The notes under the pieces were generated by a model. That model did not search any database. It was not told the DNA's origin and saw only the letters and a list, made by a program, of their open reading frames with translations. The position numbers were made by a program, and so were the translations under genes. 64,000 nt of DNA from Trematomus loennbergii. Taxonomy: Eukaryota; Chordata; Actinopteri; Perciformes; Nototheniidae. Location: NCBI GenBank assembly GCA_012861695.1, contig JAAOOA010000263.1, positions 130,001 through 194,000 of the forward strand. Direction: 5' to 3'. This document shows, piece by piece, positions 1 through 11,214 of this stretch. Every line of letters starts with the position of its first letter. The first letter of the stretch is position 1.

Positions 1-134
1 CCTGTACTTTCTACTTCTTACATGTTGAACACAAATACCTGTACTTTCTACTTCTTACATGTTGAACACAAATACCTGAACTTTCTACTTCTTACATGTT
101 GAACACAAATACCTGTACTCTCTACTTCTTACAT
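1..134. repeat. 37-bp tandem repeat, about 3.6 copies
   Basis: The unit starting CCTGTACTTTCTACTTCTTA recurs at 1, 38, 75 and 112 with few changes. The array is cut by the window start. It abuts the repeat arm that begins at 132. Confidence 0.85.
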
Positions 135-514
135 TTTCCAAACAGGCTGGTTCCTTTAGTTTGAATGTGTGTTTGGTGGCGTGATCATTATTATTTAGAG
201 TCATTGCGTGCCTATTGATTTGAACACGATCCGTGTATCCATCATTTCCTGGTCTTCTCTAAAGAAGAGGGACCAATGAAAACGTTGTCATGTTGCCGTT
301 GTTCAGCATGGAAACATTCATTAGCTAACAATGACATTATTGTTCTATTAATATAAAGGGAGGTCAGGTACTCTTTAAAACAGCTGCTAGTTATGGGTAC
401 TTTTTACTTAAGTACATTTCAAAGCCTCTTTACTTTTACTTGAGTAAAGTCAGTACTTCTACTTCTACCAGAGTATTTCTAAACATGAGTATCTGTACTT
501 CTACTTGAGTAAAG
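132..514 (+). repeat. Left arm of inverted repeat, Tol2-like hAT fragment
   Basis: This 383-bp stretch is the reverse complement of 6933-7317 with few differences. Its inner part is full of ACTT(A/G)AGTA(A/C)-type motifs, like the subterminal repeats of Tol2-type hAT elements. It ends only about 30 bases before the crygs exon 2 acceptor. No transposase is seen. Confidence 0.8.
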
Positions 515-545
515 CATGTGTGCACTTTGCCCTCTCTTCCCTCAG

Positions 546-3500
546 ATTGTGTTCTACGAGGATAAGAGCTTCCAGGGCCGGCGCTATGAGTGCGACAGCG
601 ACTGCTCCGACTTCCACTCCTACCTGAGCCGCTGCAACTCCATCCGGGTGGAGAGCGGCGCCTGGGTGCTGTACGAGAGGCCCAACTTCATGGGCCCAGT
701 ACGTTCTGACCCGGGGGGAGTACCCCGACTACCAGCGCTGGATGGGCCTCAACGACCGCCTCAGCTCCTGCAAGATGGTCCACTTCGTAAGTCAGACAGC
801 AGCTTATCTGGTGTAAAGAAAAAGCCTATTTCATAAACAAAAAAGACAGAGCACAAGAGGAATTATTGTTTCTTGGCTTCAAGTACCTTTACTACCTGAG
901 ACTGAAAGTAACTTAGTACATTAACGCAACTACTGTACTTAATAAATAATAGTTTTAAGGTACTTATACTTTACTCAAGTATTTCCATTTTATGCTACAC
1001 TAAAATTAGTTGAGGACTTGTACTACAACATTTAAGTCTTGGCAGGTTTATATTATTACAATGTCAACTAATGAATGATCACACCTGGAGGTAATGAAAG
1101 TCATTCGAATGAGCTCCACAATAATGGATCACTGATTATAATCCAGTGATATAATATTCATTATTCTGCATTGTGAGAGCTTTCAGTTTTGGTACTTTAA
1201 GTATATTTGATGCTGATACTTTTGTACTTCTACTTAAGTAAACAAACAATGCAGTACTTTTACTCGTAACAGAGTTTTCTACACTGTGGTTATAGCACTT
1301 TAACGTAAGCTAAGAGGCGTGTACTCCTTTCACATCTGCTTAAAGAGTGTGTGATTGGAAACACCCTGTACCGTACTACAGTATTTGGTATGCCATAAAA
1401 ATGTTTAGCATGTCCAAAAACATAGTATGTCAAATGCAGGATGCCTCAAATACAAGGATGTCCTACTGAACCCGAGGCAAAGGATGTCATGTCGTATGAA
1501 GTACTCTTGATTGTAGCCTACTGCATGCACTGCTAAATACTTTGCAAGGGCAGCTGCAGTTCATACTACAAGTGAAAGCAAAGAGTGTGTGATTGGAAAC
1601 ACGCTGTGGAAACATGGACTCAATACAAAGTTCCACCCTCCATTAAAAGGGCATAGGTGGACTTGGATGCTTTTGACCCTAAAACAGTCCTGATTTAAAG
1701 AAAGCACCATTGAAAACAAAAACAAGAAACAGTGAGAGGAGGTTAATAGAAACAGTTTGATTGCAAAGTCTTACAAAAATTGAATAATGGATTCATACAC
1801 CAGTGAGATACTGTATGACATAACAAGTGTATCTCTGGGGTCATATTGGGGTTTATCTCTACATGTGTCCCCTCTTCTTCATGTCTCTTCTACATCAACA
1901 TGTGTCCCCTCTTCTTCATGTCTCTTCTACATCAACATGTGTCCCCTCTTCTTCATGTCTCTTCTACATCAACATGTGTCCCCTCTTCTTCATGTCTCTT
2001 CTACATCAACATGTGTCCCCTCTTCTTCATGTCTCTTCTACATCAACATGTGTCCCCTCTTCCTCATGTCTCTTCTACATCAACATGTGTCCCCTCTTCT
2101 TCATGTCTCTTCTTCATCAACATGTGTCCCTCTTCTTCATGTCTCTTCTTCATCAACATGTGTCCCCTCTTCTTCATGTCTCTTCTACATCAACATGTGT
2201 CCCCTCTTCTTCATGTCTCTTCTACATCAACAAGTGTCCCCTCTTCTTCATGTCTCTTCTACATCAACATGTGTCCCCTCTTCTTCATGTCTCTTCTACA
2301 TCAACAAGTGTCCCCTCTTCTTCATGTCTCTTCTACATCAACATGTGTCCCCTCTTCTTCATGTCTCTTCTACATCAACAAGTGTCCCCTCTTCTTCATG
2401 TCTCTTCTACATCAACATGTGTCCCCTCTTCTTCATGTCTCTTCTACATCAACATGTGTCCCCTCTTCTTCATGTCTCTTCTACATCAACATGTGTCCCC
2501 TCTTCTCCATGTCTCCACATCAACATGTGTCCCCTCTTCTTCATGTCTCTTCTACAACATGTGTCCCCTCTTCTTCATGTCTCTTCTACATCAACATGTG
2601 TCCCCTCTTCTTCATGTCTCTTCTACATCAACATGTGTCCCCTCTTCTTCATGTCTCTTCTACATCAACATGTGTCCCCTCTTCTTCATGTCTCTTCTAC
2701 ATCAACATGTGTCCCCTCTTCTTCATGTCTCTTCTACATCAACATGTGTCCCCTCTTCTTCATGTCTCTTCTACATCAACATGTGTCCCCTCTTCTTCAT
2801 GTCTCTTCTACATCAACATGTGTCCCCTCTTCTTCATGTCTCTTCTACATCAACATGTGTCCCCTCTTCTTCATGTCTCTTCTACATCAACATGTGTCCC
2901 CTCTTCCTCATGTCTCTTCTACATCAACATGTGTCCCCTCTTCTTCATGTCTCTTCTTCATCAACATGTGTCCCCTCTTCTTCATGTCTCTTCTTCATCA
3001 ACATGTGTCCCCTCTTCTTCATGTCTCTTCTACATCAACATGTGTCCCCTCTTCTTCATGTCTCTTCTACATCAACATGTGTCCCCTCTTCTTCATGTCT
3101 CTTCTACATCAACATGTGTCCCTCTTCTTCATGTCTCTTCTACATCAACATGTGTCCCCTCTTCTTCATGTCTCTTCTACATCAACATGTGTCCCCTCTT
3201 CTTCATGTCTCTTCCTCATCAACATGTGTCCCCTCTTCTTCATGTCTCTTCTACATCAACATGTGTCCCCTCTTCTTCATGTCTCTTCTACATCAACATG
3301 TGTCCCCTCTTCTTCATGTCTCTTCTACATCAACATGTGTCCCCTCTTCTTCATGTCTCATCTTCATCACCATGTGTCCCCTCTTCTTCATGTCTCTTCT
3401 ACATCAACATGTGTCCCCTCTTCTTCATGTCTCTTCTACATCAACATGTGTCCCCTCTTCTTCATGTCTCTTCTACATCAACATGTGTCCCCTCTTCTTC

Positions 3501-6356
3501 ATGTCTCTTCTTCATCAACATGTGTCCCCTCTGTGTAAAGAGACTCTGAAAGTTTCAGGAACAAAGATTCTCTCTCTTTTTGATCCATTTTTATAAAAAC
3601 CTGTCTGAAAATGAGCTGATCAGATTTTGGCCACTTTATGATGTCATAACGATGTTTTGTCTTGTGTAACCATTAGCCAATCAGCAACCAAGGTAAACCC
3701 CCCCCCCCCCCCACCTTATCACCTGAATCTCCTCCTAGAGCACCATTGTGTTCTTTGTAACCAAATCTCTCTCAGAGGGGCGTGGGGAGGGGCTCCTTAT
3801 TTTCATCTAAAGTAACAGACAGAGAATCAGCACTTTGGAAACAGGGCTGAAACAGAGGGGATTATGGGATGCTGCAATGATCTGTTTGGTGTTTCAGCCA
3901 ATCAGAGACAGGTTCTGTATATATCTGAGACCTGTGATATATTGATGAAAAACAGTAATAGGGGACCTTTAAATCACCATAACATGTGCAAACAAATGGA
4001 CTCATATCAGTATTTTTTCCTCAGCTGTGAAGCAGCTCATTTGTCTTCATGACTCAGGCAGTCAGTAGTTTGGTGCAGTGATAAAGGCAGCGTGTGAGCA
4101 GTAGAGAGTGGAGCTGACTGATGGAGGTCACGCTCTGCTGCTTCATGTCTGCAGGGCTCAGTGGATGGAAACCAATACGTGGGTCAGTCCTCAGAACGAT
4201 CTGACCCACAGCCTGCAGCCACACTCAGAGATCAATCTGAGTTGTACGAGCTGCATGTGTTAGTTTAAACAATTAGTGATGGTTATCTAATGCAGGGATG
4301 AGCAACCTTCCCAATTGGACACTGTTGCTGTAGTTAACTCATTAATTAAACTACAAAATGAGTCAATTACAACAGCTAAACACTAGATCTGGCCGTCATG
4401 TGAGGGTTCGAAAACCAGTAAGCATTAGGTAAGAGGATTCGACATATAAAGAGCTGACTTAACTGTTAGTCCATTAGCTAAAAGGTTGAAATAACAAGAT
4501 AAAGTCATGTTAGATTAATGAATGGTTGAAACAGTTTGCAAAAAGCAACACTGATCCATTAATGGTTGAAATAAATTCCTTAAAGTATTTAAAACATTCA
4601 CCTATCTCCACAGAAGCAGGAGAATGATTGCAGAACAAACCAACCTAAATATTAAGTGGACCTATCATGCTATATTTGAATAATATAGTGTAGGACCATA
4701 CCTATATAAGGCATATTTATACTTTTTTTTTTTCAAAATACCAAACAGATCATGCATTTTAGCCATGCCTCATTTTGCTCAATTTGACAGTTTCTAGCTC
4801 TGTTTTAGCAAGGGCTGATTCAGTGAGAACAGCACCACCTACAGGCCTGGCATATGTACTACAGCGTCTCCAGCGCTTTCGAACGGCAATGGCCGTGGCT
4901 GTCTCCTCCTGATTGGTGGAGTTGGCCCAATAGCCGTAGCGCCACCGTCCTGACGTCAGGACAGTGTTCAAATCTGGATCAGTTTTTATCAGATCCGTTG
5001 CAGCCCCTTTTTTAGAGATTTGGGTATGGAGGAAAATAGAGAGGGTTGTGTTTTCTGACACTTGGTGAGTTCCCTGGAACACCGGGGACACATATTCATG
5101 TAGAAAAGACGTACACAAGTGCATTTTGCATGATAGGTCCCCTTTAAGATAATTTATATGAAGCAATTAACAAAAAACACTTTTATATAATGAATTGTGT
5201 TTGTACATTTGGAATAATGTTGGGATTTAATAAAGGGTACGTAACTTTATCTGATTAGGGTTTTTGGGGTACCTCCGACTAAAAACTGTGAGAATAATTC
5301 ATCTAATTGATACAATGGATCATGCCAGACACATATAATGATTATAACCCTCATTTAATATGCAGTGGGACAAATACGATTGACTTTTGTTAGATTTAAA
5401 TCGTATCCTCCCTTCCTGTTTTCCTACATCCTTCCCTATTCATCCCTAACCCTCTGCAATAAAACCACATATATACCTTCCACTTTAACCCATCACAACA
5501 AAAGGTGTTGATCTGTGGAATAACTCCATGCAAGAAAATACTGTGCAACTTTATCTAAACTAAAACTCTTATTTAGAAACCAAATCCTGCATGGTTCTGA
5601 GCAGGACCTGTGAACTCATGATTGCTATTTCTTGTCGTTGTAAAAGTTATTTCTTTTGGTTGTTTTTGTACAAAAAAATGATTTGTTTAAAACAATGAAT
5701 CAAATATAACGGATGCTGATGACGGTGACCTAAACTTGTTTTCATGAACAATGTACGCTAGAGGGGGGGGGGGGGGGGGGGGGGGGTAGGACAGTCTCGT
5801 TTTTGTCGCTTCAAAATCCACAAATATTCAATTGAATATGTCATAAAACAGAGAAAAGACGAAAATCTCTACATACAAAAGCAGCATTTCTTGAATTTTC
5901 TGTATGAAGAAAGACTCCAAAGATACCTTGAACGGTTTTTCATTTTGCTTTCTTTGTTAAAATTATAATTATTAATATTATTGTTTGTTTTGTTTCTAAC
6001 ATGTTCAATAAATGGACTAATCTTTTATTTATTTTTTTAAAACCCTCTCTTCCTCCTCTCTTCCTCCCTCTTCTTCCTCTCAGACCGGGGGGTCTCAGTA
6101 TAAGATCCAGCTGTATGAGAAGCCAGATTTCGGGGGCCAGGCCTTCGAGGGTTCAGACGACTGCCCCTCGCTGCTGGAGAAGATGCGCTGGAGGGAGGTG
6201 AACTCGTGCAAGGTCCTGGACGGATGGTGGGTTTTCTACGAACATCCAAACTACCGCGGGCGCCAGTACTTCCTGGAGAAGGGGGAGTACCGTAAGCACG
6301 GAGACTGGGGGGCCGCGAGTCCCACGGTGCAGAGCTTCAGGCGCTTCACTGAATGA
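546..6356 (+). CDS. crygs: Gamma-S crystallin, exons 2 and 3 (exon 2 frameshifted)
   Basis: Structural eye-lens protein of the beta/gamma-crystallin family; each large exon encodes one two-Greek-key domain. Exon 2 (546-786, acceptor CTCAG, donor GTAAGT) starts ITFYEDK-like as [16 protein letters not shown], with [11 protein letters not shown] and YERPNF. Exon 3 (6084-6356) encodes [13 protein letters not shown], then [15 protein letters not shown] and [14 protein letters not shown], ending in TGA. The DWGAASP and SFRR tail is what points to gamma-S. Splice phase is 0 at the exon 2/3 junction. Exon 1 (start codon and a few residues) lies before the window or was not recognised. Two bases are missing at 695-697 (GGC-C-CAG where GGC-TAC/TTC-CAG is expected), so exon 2 is 241 rather than 243 bp and its second motif is out of frame. 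The rest of both exons is well conserved, so sequencing or assembly error is as likely as a pseudogene. Confidence 0.9.
860..1280. repeat. Tol2-like subterminal repeat remnant in crygs intron
   Basis: Blocks such as TACTTATACTTTACTCAAGT and TACTTCTACTTAAGTAAA recur, resembling hAT subterminal repeats. No clear ends or target duplication were found. Confidence 0.45.
1864..3533 (+). repeat. 37-bp minisatellite, about 45 copies
   Basis: The unit (ATGTGTCCCCTCTTCTTCAT plus 17 further bases) repeats almost without interruption. Variants include CTTCATC for CTACATC, AAGTGTC for ATGTGTC, and a few short units. Because 37 is not a multiple of 3 and the unit lacks stops, all three forward frames stay open for about 570-590 codons. 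That is an artefact, not protein evidence. The array lies in the crygs intron. Its unit resembles the CTACATCACCATGTGTCCCC segment inside the TTAA-type MITEs of this window. Confidence 0.95.
3534..3972 (+). mobile_element. Right part of a TTAA-type MITE holding the minisatellite
   Basis: The sequence right of the minisatellite ends in AATAGGGGACCTTTAA, like the right ends of the TTAA-flanked MITEs at 5147, 29806 and 31470. It includes a C15 run at 3698-3712. No matching left terminus was found before 1864, so the element is rearranged or truncated. Confidence 0.5.
3973..4651. other. Crygs intron, nothing recognised
   Basis: No coding exon, RNA gene or repeat could be supported on either strand. 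Confidence 0.5.
4652..5147. mobile_element. MITE with TTAA target site (piggyBac-like ends)
   Basis: Starts TTAAGTGGACCTATCATGC and ends GCATGATAGGTCCCCTTTAA, so it has inverted ends and TTAA at both borders. A long interior stretch (about 4840-5147) matches 31140-31470. It has no transposase and is non-autonomous. The TTAA site is typical of piggyBac; other TTAA families cannot be excluded. Confidence 0.85.
5763..5786. repeat. Poly-G run, 24 bases
   Basis: Uninterrupted G24 in the crygs intron. Its length is likely unreliable in the assembly. Confidence 0.95.
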
Positions 6357-6425
6357 TTTCACACACATCCAACATGTAACAAAAGAAAAACACCTTACTG
6401 TCTGATTTTGATCTGAGGTCTCCAA

Positions 6426-6431
6426 AATAAA
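6426..6431 (+). terminator. crygs: Polyadenylation signal of crygs
   Basis: AATAAA lies 70 bases after the TGA stop of exon 3, giving a short 3' UTR as expected for a lens crystallin. Confidence 0.8.
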
Positions 6432-6932
6432 AACCTGTCCAATAAGCAGACTCACGACATTTCTTTTTGATTTTCCACAAAGGAGTCTTTTAAGCCCACA
6501 TACTTAGACATCCACTCTTCTGAGCAAATTACAGTCATTTGGGAAAGTATGATCTATTCAAACTGTCCCAAATTAGGGATGCGAAATACTAGCACTTTCC
6601 ATTATTGATTGTATACAATTTCAAACTATTTAGGGACACTATTGTGCAGAAATATTAAAAACTATCTATATGACTTTATCTCTCAATTGCATGTGATTAG
6701 CAGAAGGTGGATAAGTCTGTAAAGAGGAGACTTGTTGTCATACAACCATTTTCCATTCAGATAGGTGAGGTGAGAGGTCAAGGAACTCCTGTGAATATGG
6801 TCATGGTAGTAAGTCCAATGTGTTGTCCTTAAATCTTTTGTTTGTATGTCCAAAATTCTGATCTGCAGAGTCCGTCAGCTCGGAGCAGAACGAGTGGAGA
6901 AGAACACGTAGAGAATCAGAAAAGTACACATC

Positions 6933-7317
6933 CTTTACTCAAGTAGAAGTACAGATACTCGTGTTTAAAAATACTCTGGTAAAAGTAGAAGTACTGACTA
7001 AACTTCTTTACTCAAGTAAAGAGGGCTTTGAAATGTACTTAAGTAAAAAGTACCCATAACTAGCAGCTGTTTTAAAGAGTACCTGACCTCCCTTTATATT
7101 AATAGAACAATAATGTCATTGTTAGCTAATGAATGTTTCCATGCTGAACAACGGCAACATGACAACGTTTTCATTGGTCCTCTTCTTTAGAGAAGACCAG
7201 GAAATGATGGATACACGGATCGTGTTCAAATCAATAGGCACGCAATGACTCTAAATAATAATGATCACGCCACCAAACACACATTCAAACTAAAGGAACC
7301 AGCCTGTTTGGAAAATG
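6933..7317 (-). repeat. Right arm of inverted repeat, Tol2-like hAT fragment
   Basis: Reverse complement of 132-514. It carries the same TTTACTCAAGTAGAAGTA-type motifs at its outer end. Together the arms enclose both crygs exons. Confidence 0.8.
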
Positions 7318-7544
7318 GAAGTGTAATGTGTTCTTCATTTATGAAATACCTGACTAGGTCTTAAATCAGTGGGCAGAACCTCCAAAATGCAGTCACTGTA
7401 CACAGAACATTATTTTGTGGGGACTTCCCCCCCCTTCATATTGTGTCCCTCACGTTTTCCTCTTGCCTTTTTGTGAATGTGTTTCACGTGAGAAGAGTCG
7501 GTGTGAGGGAAAATCTATTTAATAACGACTGATTTGTTTTACTT

Positions 7545-7652
7545 CCATTGTGTTATTTTTATTGTATGTATTCCCTACAGCACTTTGGTCAACTGAGGTT
7601 GTTTTCAAATGTGCTATATAAATAAATAAAGATTGAGATTGAGATTACAGAG
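7545..7652 (+). mobile_element. LINE 3' tail fragment
   Basis: GTGCTATATAAATAAATAAAG followed by GATTGAGATTGAGATT is the usual 3' end plus short tail repeat of fish non-LTR elements. No reverse transcriptase remains. Confidence 0.55.
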
Positions 7653-7826
7653 AATACAATTTTTTCTCCCTTTGGGTTTTTTGGTTAGATGCCTGAAATA
7701 AAGACAATGTTTATAAGACGCTTAAGAGATTTTAAACTGTTCTATCCCCGTAAATAAATTCCCCACTCAGTAATTTGTCACGGTTGAAAATAGCTTAATT
7801 ACACTGTTGTAAAAACTTCAGGACAT

Positions 7827-7960
7827 GGCATTAGAGCAGGGGTGGGGAACCTTTTTCCTCTCAAGGCCCATTTCAATTTATACAACATCCTCTAAGGGCC
7901 GTACAAATTATTGAACTCAACCTCTGTTTAAAAAAAACTAAAATTACAGCCCATTATTTT
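7827..7960. mobile_element. hAT-like terminal fragment
   Basis: CAGGGGTGGGGAACC followed by text on 'aggcccattt' and 'aagggccgta' resembles the ends of Charlie-type hAT MITEs. No opposite end was found. Confidence 0.45.
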
Positions 7961-8099
7961 CGCCTTTCTTTCATGCTGTGCAAAGAAAAAGCAACCTCTT
8001 AATCCAGATATCTTACCATGACTCGCGCATGCATGCACGTGCACGGTTGTGGCATGACCACCAAAACAGAAAGATATGGACACAAGATGTGATGTGTTA

Positions 8100-8676
8100 G
8101 TTTCCTGCTGCTGCTCAACACACGCTCTGTCAAGTGCTTCCTCTGCATGTAGGCGGAGATAAGCAGAGTCGAACCCTGCACCTAAAGACAGATTAATAAT
8201 AATAATACATGTGATTTATATAGTGCTTTTCCTGGTGCTCAAAGCGCTTATTATGCTGATAACTTGCCTGTCTCTTGGGGCAGTTTTCAGTCATTTGTAA
8301 GAACTTCTTCACACAGTGGTCCACAGCTCTCCAGCGCACATAGTAGCCCCTAAAACATGCAAATACACTTCAGACTTTCTTTATAATAGTGTATAATGGT
8401 GTGTATACTACTGCATACAATTTAAATGCACAAAAGGTCATTCCTGATGAATAAAATCATTCCATAAATCAAAATATTTAGCAAAAATGACCAAGATCTA
8501 AAAATGTTATAGTTCAAATATGGCTTGAATTTCAATGCAAAGGTATTTATGAATGCAAATTATACCGGTTGATGAGCGGGGCTCTTCTGGCCGCGTTGGA
8601 GGAAGGCATCCTGGAAATATCCCTGAGCTGCAGCGGACACTTTGCTCAACACACTGCTGTCGTTGGTGCCCTGAAC
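8100..8676 (-). pseudogene. lcmt2: lcmt2/tyw4 fragment (tRNA wybutosine methyltransferase), N-terminal exons
   Basis: LCMT2 (TYW4) methylates the wybutosine base of tRNA-Phe. Three blocks match its N-terminus in order on the minus strand. Block 1 (8676-8566, acceptor GATCCAG, donor GTATAA) reads VQGTNDSSVLSKVSAAAQGY then FQDAF. It loses frame before an out-of-frame ARRAPLIN. Block 2 (8349-8268) reads GYYVRWRAVDHCVKKFLQ and ends CAG with a GC-type donor, GCAAGT. Block 3 (about 8190-8110) reads LSLGAGFDSAYLRLHAEE, the SAM-binding glycine motif. Phases join blocks 1 and 2 (CG plus GGGC). An L2-type LINE tail lies directly before block 3, where its acceptor should be. No Kelch half was found to the left. 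It is either a decayed copy or a gene broken by the insertion and by indels. Confidence 0.72.
8191..8261 (-). mobile_element. L2/CR1-type LINE 3' tail inside lcmt2
   Basis: On the minus strand AAGCGCTTTGAGCACCAGG, then TATATAAAT and (ATT)n, is the classic L2/CR1 3' end. The tail runs directly into the lcmt2 codons for LSLGAG. Confidence 0.7.
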
Positions 8677-8679
8677 CTG

Positions 8680-10190
8680 GATCGAGCAACAACAGAAACA
8701 CAGAGTCATTATAACTGAGAATGTCTGAGCCTGGGAGCATTTTAATTTACTTTTTTCTAGTGGTAAAGGACATATTCAGATCATCTTCTTAAGTAAATGG
8801 TAAGTAGTAATTACAGAGAAGCAGTTGTTGGTAATGAAAACCCATCAGGCTCCTTCACTCATTAGGTAGCCAAAGCACAACAACAACAACATAATATGCA
8901 AGTAGAATATGGGACTCTAATAATGCAGAAGTTATAATATAGGGATGAAGTATAAAATGTATGAAATAAAATAAAATAGCAAATATTTGCAGGAAGAGAA
9001 AGAGGTACTTGGATTATTTGAATTTGTATTCAGGTAAAAGGAGTACAAAACAAAATATAGGAATACTCTATAACAAGTATATGTCATGCATTTAAATATG
9101 TATTTAAGTAAAAGCACATATATATTAAGAAACATTGTTAGTACTCATTTTGCAGAATGGCCAATATCTAAATAATTTTGATTTGATGCATTAATATGTT
9201 AATCGTAATAATAATAATAATAATAATATAGAGATGTCAACAGGGTGTAAAACAGTAAGTAAAAGTAATACTTGGCTTGCAATGGAAATACTTGAAGTCC
9301 ATAAAAAAGAGTACTTAGTTAAAACATACTCTCCATATCATGTTTTGCTATGTAATAATTGTATGTATTATATTATATATATAAGACATACAGAGGTGTC
9401 CCTCCCCTGTTTCTTCCTATGTGCTGCGGCATAATGTCAGCAAGTTGCCATATCATTCATATTGTACAATATATTAAATAAAAAGTGCCGTTTTCATGAT
9501 AAAAATTGAGGAGTCCACAGAACATTTCAAAACATCCTTCATGTGGTTAGGACTTCTGGGTGCTTTGCTATCTGAATTGTGAGCAGCCCCCTGCGGCCTG
9601 GAGGACACACAGGTTAAATGAATACCGTTTAAAAGCCCATTTAGATTATTTATTATTAACTTTAACATTACGTTGTTCAATGGTATTATGCCTGACTATA
9701 CATTGATTAAAAATCCCCAAATTTGACTATTTTTCTCAGAATTATGACTTTTTCTCACCGTTCTCTTAAGTCCCTCCCACCAAAAAATCCGCAATGGGTC
9801 ACAATGGTCGTTAGCGATTGGCTAACAGAGTAGATTGACAGCTGGCCAACCAATGAAACAGAGTTATGACATGACAGGTACACAGCTGCTCTAAGATATT
9901 TTAAATGTTTTGCCTACAAGTAATACATAACAAATACATAAATTGGCAAACATAATTAGATAGAGCTTTCCTTCAACTTGTGAGTTCACAAAAAATTAAC
10001 ATTGGTAATATAAACCTCATATAATTGTTGTTGTTGTGTTGTTGTGTGATTTTGGTTTCATGTTACTGTAAGTATTTATATTTATTTATTGAATAAGGGG
10101 CAGGTAAAATAAGATTTTCCTTTGTCTTGATTGGAATAAACTAATAAATAAAATATATAAATAAATATAAGAAATGCGGTTTCACAATGC
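8680..10190. other. AT-rich stretch, no gene supported
   Basis: Only simple repeats such as (AAT)n near 9205-9230 and weak AT-rich frames are seen. Exon 1 of lcmt2 might lie here but was not recognised. Confidence 0.5.
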
Positions 10191-10194
10191 GGCA

Positions 10195-10325
10195 TTCACT
10201 GCGCATGCGCAAACCTACAGGAAGTGTTAACATTTTCTCTCACCAGCTGATGAAGCCAAATTGTCAACAGTGAAACCTGCGATATCTGCTGAAACCACAG
10301 TAAACACGGTGAATATTCTTCATAT
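10195..10325 (+). promoter_or_regulatory. Possible promoter with NRF1 site and noncoding first exon
   Basis: CTGCGCATGCGCAAA is a near-perfect NRF1 site (consensus GCGCATGCGC). It is followed by CAGGAAGT, an ETS-type site. Such pairs mark housekeeping promoters, and Rab5 genes are housekeeping. A candidate exon ends near ACACG|GTGAATAT at about 10310, and the next rab5 exon begins at 12613. The link to rab5 is inference; the NRF1 site is palindromic and could also serve lcmt2 on the other strand. Confidence 0.4.
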
Positions 10326-10588
10326 ATCCCTCTCAGTATCTCTTTATTATTCGTGCCATCAGCTAGTATCTGTGTGTTTATTCTGGCGTCGAAATATAGA
10401 TTGAGTTTCGTCTGAAATGAGGTCTCCCGTTAGCACAAAGATAAAATAAGCTGGTGTTAATATTGACATTTACACTTCAAAATACCCAAATGAGGTGGTG
10501 TTAAAGGACTGGTTTGCTGCAGCGGTGATGTTTTTCAGTATTGAAGTATATCAGGTGGGAGACAGGCAGCAATATGAGCAGCATCTCT

Positions 10589-11214
10589 GCTAAAGCTCAG
10601 GTTTCACTGCAGGATACAGGCACACAGCTAGCAAAGGGAAATATAATCAAACATGTCTAAATCAGTGGACACAGAGGAGACATTCAGGGCTGGAAAGATG
10701 CATTTCCTGTGCAGGGATTAACCTCCATTTTCTAACAGAGCAATAATCTGTCCATCTTTTTATCATAGAGGCGTTTGTGAGGTAAGATGTGACCACAGAG
10801 ATGTGAAGAAATTCAGTTGCAATGCTAAGTTGTGTCTTGCTTTTCCTCGAGTTCATGTCCAAACTAAAAATAAACAATCTAGCTTTTGTTTTTCTCAAAT
10901 TAGTATCAGCAGCATCCGTGTTAAAGCTCTGGTTTCTCTGCAGGATAAAGGCACACAGCTAGCTATGGGAACTATTATTATAGTTGATTCTGAATTAGTG
11001 ACACAGAGGAGACATTCAGGGCTGAAAAGTTGCTTTCTTGCGCAGGAATTATCCTCCATTTTCTAACAAAGCAATAATCTGTTGCTCTAATATTATACAG
11101 GCGTGTGTTGCTTTGATAGAAAAGTGTTTGTTGGAAAGATGTGACCACAGAGATGTGAAGAAATTCAGTTGCAATGCTAAATTGTGTCTTGCTGTTCCTC
11201 GAGTTCATGTCAGA
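10589..11214. repeat. Diverged direct duplication, about 300 bp each
   Basis: 10589-10861 and 10920-11214 share GGCACACAGCTAGC, CACAGAGGAGACATTCAGGG, CTCCATTTTCTAACA and GATGTGACCACAGAGATGTG, ending CTCGAGTTCATGTC. Function unknown. Confidence 0.75.

Noticed and set aside
1787..3596. Three overlapping forward frames of about 570-590 codons with [18 protein letters not shown] repeats
   Set aside because: They come from a stop-free 37-bp minisatellite read in all three frames. No splice sites, start context or conserved domain.
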